From Pseudomonadota bacterium (lineage in GTDB: Bacteria > Bdellovibrionota > Bacteriovoracia > Bacteriovoracales > Bacteriovoracaceae), in NCBI GenBank assembly GCA_021299675.1, contig JAJTIF010000168.1, positions 1 to 11,303 of the forward strand: a DNA stretch of 11,303 bases, read 5' to 3'. The first letter of the stretch is position 1; every line of letters starts with the position of its first letter. Position numbers and translations under genes: made by a program. Positions 6,129-11,303 of this stretch are shown here, piece by piece. The notes beneath the pieces were generated by a model. The model was not told the DNA's origin and did no database searches. It saw nothing but the letters and a program-made list of their open reading frames with translations.

Positions 6129-6660
6129 AATTTGTTAGCCAACGGGAAAGAGTGTAGCTGTAATTTGTTTCTTTATTGGTCACCGTGAGGCGCAGCTGCC
6201 AGACTGCGCGTTCGATATTTTCTTTCATCCGATCGAACACCAGTTTTTCTACTGAACTGTTGCGATTACCACTTTGGTTCTCATCAAAGTAGCCGCCGCT
6301 CTCTTGCTCTCCCGCTTCGCCTCCGGCGCCAGCGTTAGCTGCAAAAATTTTTCCGAAGTCCGGAACCTTGAGCTTCTTCCACTCGATCGTGTAGGAATAG
6401 TTGGCGTACTCTTTTTCCTCGAAAGCTTTCACTTCCTTGGTGTCAACGAGAGCATTGGTGAAACGCGGAGGATTGATGAGCGTTTCCTGCATTTTGGTGT
6501 CACAGAGCATGTGGAGTAGCAGCTGCTCTTCATTCAGAGCTGAGTCCGAGACGTTGTAGCCTTGCGTGACGAGGAAGGTCGACACAAACACGGCAAAGAG
6601 AGTCAGTGCGATCATCACTTCGAGCAGCGAGAAGCCTGAATGGGAAGCACGCGGAGTCAT
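6094..6660 (-). CDS. gspI: Minor pseudopilin GspI
   Basis: 188 residues, larger than the 120-130 usual for the family. The leader MTPRASHSG ends in Gly9 and is followed by FSLLEVMIALTLFAVFV, with Phe +1 and Glu +5 as needed for PilD/GspO cleavage and methylation. This LLEVMIALT run is very characteristic of GspI. The rest has a helical ALNEEQLLLHMLCDTKMQE stretch and C-terminal strands (VWQLRLTVTNKE, YSYTLSRWLTN). GspI nucleates the GspI-J-K tip complex of the pseudopilus. Residues about 107-123 form a Gly/Ala/Glu-rich insert, a milder version of the repeats in GspJ and GspK. The start overlaps the gspH stop by 4 bp (ATGA), and the 3' end overlaps gspJ by 35 bp. Confidence 0.9.
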   Translation of the reverse strand: MTPRASHSGFSLLEVMIALTLFAVFVSTFLVTQGYNVSDSALNEEQLLLHMLCDTKMQETLINPPRFTNALVDTKEVKAFEEKEYANYSYTIEWKKLKVPDFGKIFAANAGAGGEAGEQESGGYFDENQSGNRNSSVEKLVFDRMKENIERAVWQLRLTVTNKETNYSYTLSRWLTNYDEPIQLNLSF

Positions 6661-7361
6661 GGCTCAAACCAATTGCGAGTAATTTCTTCCATTTTAGTTT
6701 CTCGGATATCTTCCGCTTTCGCAACGCCGCCTTGAAGACTTGCGACCGGAAAATACTCGGCATTGGTTTTTTCTTGAAAAGGGAGGACTTCTAAGTAGGC
6801 GAGCTCGTCTTGAGTACCTAAGAAAAAGAGCGCTCCGTCTCTCTCACCGGTGGGATAGAAATAGATGGAGGCCTTGGTGTCCCGGATGAGTGTCTTCTGG
6901 AAGCTGGTGGCCACACCCAGCACCTCCACTTCGGGCGAGAATTCGCGGGTGATGTCCTTGAACTCTTCCACCAAGGTGAACTGCGAGTCGAGGGCGCTGG
7001 CCTTCTTCTTTTCTTTTTCGGCTTCTTCAAGCGAGAGCTTACTCACATCCTGCATGGAGGGAAGGATCAAGTTTTCTCGGGGCCCGTATTCGACGGAATA
7101 TTCGATGGGCATTTTTTCTAGGTTCACGTTCAATCGCACGAGTGTGTTGCGAAGGACCGCTTCGTTACTTGCGAAGCGTACAGCTCGATCGAGGTCGTTC
7201 AATGCATTCTGGATATCACGGTGTCGGCGCGAGTCCTCAGACGAGGGAAGTGAAGTGAAGATAATGGCCGCAAGCAGAAGAGCGACCAAGATTTCCATGA
7301 GGGAGAAACCTTGGTCTTGTGAAAGAATATTTTTAGAGATCTTTGGAGCTGATGTCGGCAT
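6657..7361 (-). CDS. gspH: Minor pseudopilin GspH
   Basis: 234 residues from the ATG at 7361. This start is chosen over an in-frame ATG at 7385 because GAGGG sits 5 bp upstream of it and it shortens the overlap with gspG. Even so, 29 bp overlap gspG. The leader is 18 residues, ending in QDQG, followed by mature FSLMEILVALLLAAIIF with Phe +1 and Glu +5. Family features follow: ALNDLDRAVRFASNEAVLRNTLVRLN (53-78), the GspH/FimT helix-to-strand region, and SIYFYPTGERDGALFFL (165-181), matching the family's 'F-x-P-x-G' strand turn. GspH joins the GspI-J-K complex to the GspG shaft. A charged Lys/Glu-rich insertion (about 108-121) and a longer C-terminus make it larger than the usual 170 or so residues. 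Confidence 0.9.
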   Translation of the reverse strand: MPTSAPKISKNILSQDQGFSLMEILVALLLAAIIFTSLPSSEDSRRHRDIQNALNDLDRAVRFASNEAVLRNTLVRLNVNLEKMPIEYSVEYGPRENLILPSMQDVSKLSLEEAEKEKKKASALDSQFTLVEEFKDITREFSPEVEVLGVATSFQKTLIRDTKASIYFYPTGERDGALFFLGTQDELAYLEVLPFQEKTNAEYFPVASLQGGVAKAEDIRETKMEEITRNWFEP

Positions 7362-7761
7362 CAAAACCCTCACCGCCCTCTGCATTGTCCGCGCCTAGAG
7401 AAATGATCGTGTAGGCTTTGCCGTCAGATTCGTAGATGTATTCGCCGTCCCATGGGTCGACAGGAATTTTACCGCCATCGATGTAACCTGTAGGAGAGTA
7501 GCGCTTACACTCGCGGCCTCCACCTTCGGGTTTATTTAAGAGCGCATCAAGACCCTGGTCAGTGGTCGGAAAGAAGCCACAGTCACGACGGAATTCTTTG
7601 AGGCGGTCACCGATACTCTTGACCTGAATTTTTGCTGTCTGAACTTTACCTTCTTGCAGGTTTTCAAACACCTTACCGGCCACAAAGGTCCCCGCGAGTC
7701 CCAAGAGTGTCAGAGCGATAAGAATTTCTAGGATCGACATACCAGCTTGATTTGTTTTCAT
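7333..7761 (-). CDS. gspG: Major pseudopilin GspG
   Basis: 142 residues from the ATG at 7761, which has an excellent Shine-Dalgarno (AGGGAG, spacing 6). An in-frame GTG at 7782 would add seven residues before the leader and is rejected. The leader MKTNQAG ends in Gly7, followed by mature MSILEILIALTLLGLAG with Glu +5; Met at +1 replaces the usual Phe. GspG polymerises into the pseudopilus shaft that pushes substrates through GspD. Family signatures are FFPTTDQGLDALL (63-75), KIPVDPWDGEYIY (98-110) and the C-terminal calcium-binding loop with D125, E131, D134 and D136 (SLGADNAEGG, GFDADI). Two cysteines, C61 and C85, bracket the PTTDQGL region and could form a disulfide. The typical terminal Trp is absent; the protein ends in SSKDL, encoded in the overlap with gspH. 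Confidence 0.95.
   Translation of the reverse strand: MKTNQAGMSILEILIALTLLGLAGTFVAGKVFENLQEGKVQTAKIQVKSIGDRLKEFRRDCGFFPTTDQGLDALLNKPEGGGRECKRYSPTGYIDGGKIPVDPWDGEYIYESDGKAYTIISLGADNAEGGEGFDADISSKDL
7367..7371 (-). promoter_or_regulatory. Ribosome binding site of gspH
   Basis: GAGGG on the minus strand, 5 bp before the gspH ATG at 7361 and inside the gspG coding region. It decides the gspH start against the upstream ATG at 7385, which has no such sequence. Confidence 0.65.
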
Positions 7762-7767
7762 ACTCAA

Positions 7768-7773
7768 CTCCCT
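7768..7773 (-). promoter_or_regulatory. Ribosome binding site of gspG
   Basis: AGGGAG on the minus strand, 6 bp before the ATG at 7761. It overlaps the gspF TAG stop (7772-7774). It is the strongest Shine-Dalgarno in the window, fitting the need for more GspG than the other components. Confidence 0.75.
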
Positions 7774-8989
7774 AACTAACACTATTGAGGCTCATCATCG
7801 GAACAACAACAGCAAATACAATAAAAGCGACACCGAGTCCGAGCGCCACCATCATGATAGGCTCAAGAATCGAGGTCAAACCACCGATTTTAGATTCTAC
7901 CTGTTCCTCATAGTTTTCGGAAACGATTTTAAGCATCGGCTCCAATTCTCCTGATCTTTCTCCTAGACGAATCATGTGCGTAACCAGTGCCGGGAAGTGC
8001 CCCGATTGGATGAGCGGTCCAGTCAGAGATGCCCCTTCTGAAACCGAGATCCGGGCTTTTTCGATAGCATCTTTGATGTGCACATTAGGCACCAGGTTTT
8101 TCACAATGCTTAGCGCTGTGAGAATCGGCACACCGGAGTTCAAGAGAGTTCCCAGTGTGCTACAAAAGCGCGACACATTGATCATTTTTGTGAGAATGCC
8201 GATGATGGGGAGTTTAAGCAAAATAGTATGCCATTGAGCCTCGCCTTTCGGCGTTGCGATATACCTTTTGAGCAGCCACCACGCGCCGATCATGCCAGCG
8301 ATCACGGCCCACCAGTAGTTTTGAAGGAACTCGGAGATCCAGATACACGCTCGGGTCTGCAGAGGCAGCTCTTTTTTCATGGAAATGAAAATTTTGGCGA
8401 TCTTCGGGATGACGAAAATGAAGATCACATTCATCATGAGAAAACCAAAGATTCCCATGATCACAGGGTAGGTCATCGCCGATTTGATCTTGTTGCGAAG
8501 TTTCATCTGAGACTCTGTGAAATCCGCTAGACGCAGCAGCACGATCTCGAGTGTACCTGAGGCTTCACCGGCGCTCACCATGTTGGAGTAAACACTGGTG
8601 AAGACTTTGGGGTGTGCACCTAGTGCATCCGCCAGCGAGGCCCCTTCCGTTACTTTCTGCTTCACTTCGCTCATCACGATTCGTAGGGTTTCGTTGTCGA
8701 CCTGTTCGCTGAGCGCGGCGAGGGCTTCTGCCACCGGGATCTTGGCTTTGATGAGAGTGGCAAACTGGCGAGTCATCAAGGCTAGATCTTCCACGGTCAC
8801 GCGGTTTTGCAGGCGAGCGATGAAGCTTGGGCCACCACCGGAAGCGTGAGATTTTTGCTCTTTGATATCCACGAGCATCACGCCCATGGCTTTGATTTTC
8901 TGCTTCGCTGTCGCAATCGAATCGGTGTTGATGGTCCCTTTAGTTTCCTTACCGGTGCGATCGAGGGCTTTGTAGTTATAAATCGGCAT
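7772..8989 (-). CDS. gspF: Type II secretion system platform protein GspF
   Basis: 405 residues, the usual family length. It is a polytopic inner-membrane protein at the centre of the assembly platform, driven by GspE to extrude pseudopilins. It starts with the conserved MPIYNYKALDRTGKETKG, then has two related T2SF domains (about 69-191 and 272-394). Each contains the family pattern: LALMTRQFATLIKAKIPVAEAL with EGASLADAL, and CSTLGTLLNSGVPILTAL with EGASLTGPL. GEASGTLE (141-148) and GERSGELE (343-350) are the matched conserved turns. Predicted membrane helices are at about 174-195, 222-241 and 377-397. The start is 5 bp after the gspE stop with only a weak purine stretch upstream. Nothing is missing or unusual. 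Confidence 0.97.
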   Translation of the reverse strand: MPIYNYKALDRTGKETKGTINTDSIATAKQKIKAMGVMLVDIKEQKSHASGGGPSFIARLQNRVTVEDLALMTRQFATLIKAKIPVAEALAALSEQVDNETLRIVMSEVKQKVTEGASLADALGAHPKVFTSVYSNMVSAGEASGTLEIVLLRLADFTESQMKLRNKIKSAMTYPVIMGIFGFLMMNVIFIFVIPKIAKIFISMKKELPLQTRACIWISEFLQNYWWAVIAGMIGAWWLLKRYIATPKGEAQWHTILLKLPIIGILTKMINVSRFCSTLGTLLNSGVPILTALSIVKNLVPNVHIKDAIEKARISVSEGASLTGPLIQSGHFPALVTHMIRLGERSGELEPMLKIVSENYEEQVESKIGGLTSILEPIMMVALGLGVAFIVFAVVVPMMSLNSVS

Positions 8990-8994
8990 GAGTA

Positions 8995-10722
8995 TTAGTT
9001 CTCTTCGTCGTTAATCGCGCGGATGATTTCCTCGATGGAGGTTGATCCTTCATAGATCTTATCCAGAGCATCTTGCCGAAGTGTGCGCATGCCAGAGCGT
9101 ACAGCAGCTTTCTTGATCGTGGCGGCATCGGTCTTCTGGATGATCAGCGCTCGGATCTCATCGTTGATCAAGAGCAGTTCACTCACGACGGTTCGGCCCG
9201 CGTACCCGGTGCCATGACACTTGGGACAGCCGATAGCCTTGTAGACGACCACACCTTTCGGGAGCGCTTCAATGTCGAGGGCGACTTTTTCAAATTCACC
9301 AATCTCGGTCGGCTGCTTACACTCATGACAGAGCGTGCGGATGAGTCGTTGCGCCAGCACACCCACGAGTGATGAGGAGATCAAGAAGGGCTGGACTCCC
9401 ATATCGATCAGACGTGTGGGAGCAGAAGAGGAGTCGTTGGTGTGTAAGGTTGAGAGCACGAAGTGACCCGTCAGTGAGGCGTTAATGGCCATCTCTGCCG
9501 TTTCTTTATCACGGGTTTCACCCACCATGACCACATCAGGGTTCTGACGAAGGATCGAGCGAAGGGCGACAGCGAAACTTAAATCAATCTTGTGGTTCAC
9601 CTGGATCTGCGAGATGCCGCCTAGTTCGTATTCGACGGGGTCTTCCACCGTGATGATCATTTTATCAGGGGTGTTGATGCGCTCGAGGATTGCAAAGAGG
9701 GTCGTGGTTTTACCGTGACCAGTTGGACCGGTCACGTAGAGCACGCCATGCTTGTGACGAGAGAGTTCAATTAGACCGTCGAGGACGCGGCCTCGAAAGC
9801 CCAGGTTCTCAAGTCTCAGCACGGTGTTATTCTTCTCCAGAATACGCATAACGATTCTCTCGCCGGCCTGGATAGGGATGGTCGAGAGACGAATATCAAT
9901 GTCTTTGCCCGCAATTTTAATTTTAATACGACCGTCTTGCGGGAGACGCTTCTCGGCGATGTCGAGCTTCGCCATAACTTTGATACGCGAAGAGACCGCG
10001 GCGTGAGTTTTCTTAGGCTGTCGAAGGACTTCTTGCATGACCCCGTTAACCCGGAAGCGATAGATGGTTTCTTTCTCGTAGGGCTCGATATGAATATCGG
10101 AGGCTTTCTCTTTCACTGCGCGGAAGATGATCGAGTTTACGAAACGGATCACCGGTGCTTCATCGGCGGTGGCGTCGAGGATATCGATGGGCCCGTCGAG
10201 GTCGAGGTTCTCTTCAAACTTCTCGTCTCCAATGTCGTCGACTAAGTTCCTGTTCGCTTTTTCGTAGACGCGGTTAATGGCGTCCTGGATGCGTAGGGGA
10301 GTCGTCACCACCGTTTTGATCTCTTTTTTAAAGATCGCATGCAGGTCATTGACGGCGTTGAAGTTAAAAGGATTCGAGAGCGCCACGGTCACGGAGAAGT
10401 CTGTCTCCTGGATGGGAAGGATCTCGTGGTGTTTGGCGTAGTTGATGGAGAGGTCTTTGACGATATTGGGATCAATCTCATCCACCTTCAGTTCCGACAA
10501 ATACGGGATGTCGATCTGATGACAAATGACCCGGATGATATCGTGAGGGTGGATGTAGTTCTTGCGCAAGAGGATCTCACCCAACAGCCCTCCCTCGCTG
10601 CGTTGAATGTCGAGAGCCTCGTCGAGGTGAGAGCGAGTCAGCGAGCTGTGCTTAACCAGCAACTCGCCGATCTTTTCTTTATGATTCTCAACCTTGATGA
10701 GGAGGTCTTCAGATAATCCCAT
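8995..10722 (-). CDS. gspE: Type II secretion ATPase GspE
   Basis: 575 residues. It is a cytoplasmic hexameric ATPase that powers pseudopilus assembly through GspF and is docked by GspL. N-terminal helical domains (about 1-150, including a type II/IV ATPase N-domain) precede the catalytic core. Visible motifs are Walker A G332-P-T-G-H-G-K338-T-T-T; the Asp box around SDIHIEP (208-214); a Walker B region N394-P-D396-V-V-M-V-G-E402-T-R-D; the His box H420-x6-H427 (TLHTND); and a tetracysteine zinc site C465-x2-C468 and C499-x2-C502. The zinc motif separates GspE from the retraction ATPase PilT, though PilB can share it. His336 replaces the more common Ser in the P-loop, and Asn394 replaces an Asp. 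The start is 5 bp after gspD, with a weak GAG-TAGG ribosome site overlapping the gspD stop. Confidence 0.97.
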   Translation of the reverse strand: MGLSEDLLIKVENHKEKIGELLVKHSSLTRSHLDEALDIQRSEGGLLGEILLRKNYIHPHDIIRVICHQIDIPYLSELKVDEIDPNIVKDLSINYAKHHEILPIQETDFSVTVALSNPFNFNAVNDLHAIFKKEIKTVVTTPLRIQDAINRVYEKANRNLVDDIGDEKFEENLDLDGPIDILDATADEAPVIRFVNSIIFRAVKEKASDIHIEPYEKETIYRFRVNGVMQEVLRQPKKTHAAVSSRIKVMAKLDIAEKRLPQDGRIKIKIAGKDIDIRLSTIPIQAGERIVMRILEKNNTVLRLENLGFRGRVLDGLIELSRHKHGVLYVTGPTGHGKTTTLFAILERINTPDKMIITVEDPVEYELGGISQIQVNHKIDLSFAVALRSILRQNPDVVMVGETRDKETAEMAINASLTGHFVLSTLHTNDSSSAPTRLIDMGVQPFLISSSLVGVLAQRLIRTLCHECKQPTEIGEFEKVALDIEALPKGVVVYKAIGCPKCHGTGYAGRTVVSELLLINDEIRALIIQKTDAATIKKAAVRSGMRTLRQDALDKIYEGSTSIEEIIRAINDEEN

Positions 10723-10727
10723 AGTGC

Positions 10728-11303
10728 CTACTCAATTGATTTACTGATGTCGAGATAGTCTGGAACCTCTGGCTCCTCGATCTCGGGCATCAGGTTAGCG
10801 TTCGTTTTGTCATTCAGGTTTTTATAAAGAGCGGCGTCTTCTTCGTTGTAGAGCGGGCCATTCTTTTGGACTTCGACCTTGGCCTTGAGCTCTTGCATCG
10901 ATTTCTCGCTCGGATCTTTATCGTCGCCTTCAAAGATTCCTTGCATTCCCTGTTCGCGCTTAGCCATCACGTCCATCGTGTTGCTGGAAGCGGTCTTAGA
11001 GTAGGGCGCAAGGATTTTAGGAGTCATGAAAAAGAGAAGGTTAATCTTCTGAACTGTGCGGGACTTCGACTTGAAGAGCCAGCCGAGTACGGGGATGTCA
11101 CCCAAGAGTGGAACTTTTGTAAAAGTCACGGAATCGACGTCACGTAGGAGGCCGCCCATCGCAACCGTATCCCGGTCGCGCACCATCACTTCAGTGATAG
11201 CTGAACGGACTGTGGTCGGAACCCCTCGCCCCGCAGCTGTGACTGTTGCATCCACCTGCTCAAAGTCGTCGATACGCTGATTGATTTTAAGTTTCACAAA
11301 ACG
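10728..11303 (-). CDS. gspD: Type II secretion outer-membrane secretin GspD, 3' part (runs off right edge)
   Basis: The last 191 residues of the secretin, open at the window edge; the reading frame continues past 11303. GspD forms the outer-membrane gated channel for folded exoproteins. The C-terminal secretin domain is clear: TTVRSAITEVMVRDRDTVAMGGL, then the hallmark VPLLGDIPVLGWLFKS (64-79) and INLLFFMTPKILAP (87-100), the last strands of the beta-barrel. The remaining 89 residues are a hydrophilic, acid-rich tail (with EGDDKDPSEKS and a PEIEEPEVPDYLD end) in the position of the S-domain that binds a pilotin in other systems. No pilotin gene is visible here. An in-frame GTG at 11297 is not a start, since the frame remains open upstream of it. 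Confidence 0.95.
   Translation of the reverse strand, partial: RFVKLKINQRIDDFEQVDATVTAAGRGVPTTVRSAITEVMVRDRDTVAMGGLLRDVDSVTFTKVPLLGDIPVLGWLFKSKSRTVQKINLLFFMTPKILAPYSKTASSNTMDVMAKREQGMQGIFEGDDKDPSEKSMQELKAKVEVQKNGPLYNEEDAALYKNLNDKTNANLMPEIEEPEVPDYLDISKSIE

Noticed and set aside
7362..7385. ATG at 7385 as the gspH start.
   Set aside because: It would give a 26-residue leader and a 53-bp overlap without a ribosome site; the ATG at 7361 has GAGGG at the right spacing.
7762..7782. GTG at 7782 as the gspG start.
   Set aside because: It lies inside gspF, and the ATG at 7761 has a near-perfect Shine-Dalgarno and gives a normal leader.
541..11303. Type IV pilus locus instead of T2SS.
   Set aside because: The order D-E-F-G-H-I-J-K-L-M-N, the GspG calcium loop, GspK lacking Glu +5 and GspF/GspE type all point to T2SS, despite the PilM-like part of GspL.

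Overview
The window is almost wall-to-wall coding, all on the minus strand. It holds one long, tightly packed operon for a type II secretion system (T2SS, general secretory pathway). In transcription order (high to low coordinates) it reads gspD (3' part only, cut by the window's right edge), gspE, gspF, gspG, gspH, gspI, gspJ, gspK, gspL, gspM, gspN, and then the 5' part of a farnesyl-diphosphate-synthase-like gene (ispA), cut by the left edge. There is no RNA gene, insertion sequence, CRISPR array or convincing terminator.

The source is a diderm (Gram-negative-type) bacterium: secretin GspD sits in an outer membrane. The moderate base composition, the D-E-F-G-H-I-J-K-L-M-N order, a GspN of the Leptospira/deltaproteobacterial type, a GspL with a PilM-like actin-fold domain, and a GspG with a cysteine pair all suggest the former Deltaproteobacteria, Bdellovibrionota being my best guess. 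This placement is inference. gspC is not in the window; if present it should lie upstream of gspD or elsewhere.

Region by region: 10728-11303 is the end of the secretin, the outer-membrane gate. 7772-10722 holds the cytoplasmic ATPase GspE and the polytopic platform protein GspF. 3742-7761 holds the major pseudopilin GspG and the four minor pseudopilins H, I, J and K, which build and cap the periplasmic pseudopilus. 541-3686 holds the inner-membrane platform proteins GspL, GspM and GspN. 1-541 is the isoprenoid gene. Neighbouring genes are separated by 10 bp or less, or overlap by 1 to 35 bp. The one exception is a 55-bp gap between gspK and gspL. This implies one transcript with extensive translational coupling that runs on into ispA.

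The most unusual feature is a set of Gly/Ala/Gln-rich low-complexity segments in the pseudopilins that should form the tip complex. GspJ ends in a tail of Q-A-G-A tetrapeptides. GspK has a similar repeat placed between what look like its last two beta strands, plus a second Gly-rich segment inside. GspI has a small Gly/Ala-rich insert. The QAGA units are nearly all encoded by different codons, so the repeat is conserved in protein but not in DNA. Other points of interest are pseudopilin leader peptides encoded inside gene overlaps, a GspL that appears to keep ATP-binding motifs, and an isoprenoid gene coupled to a secretion operon.
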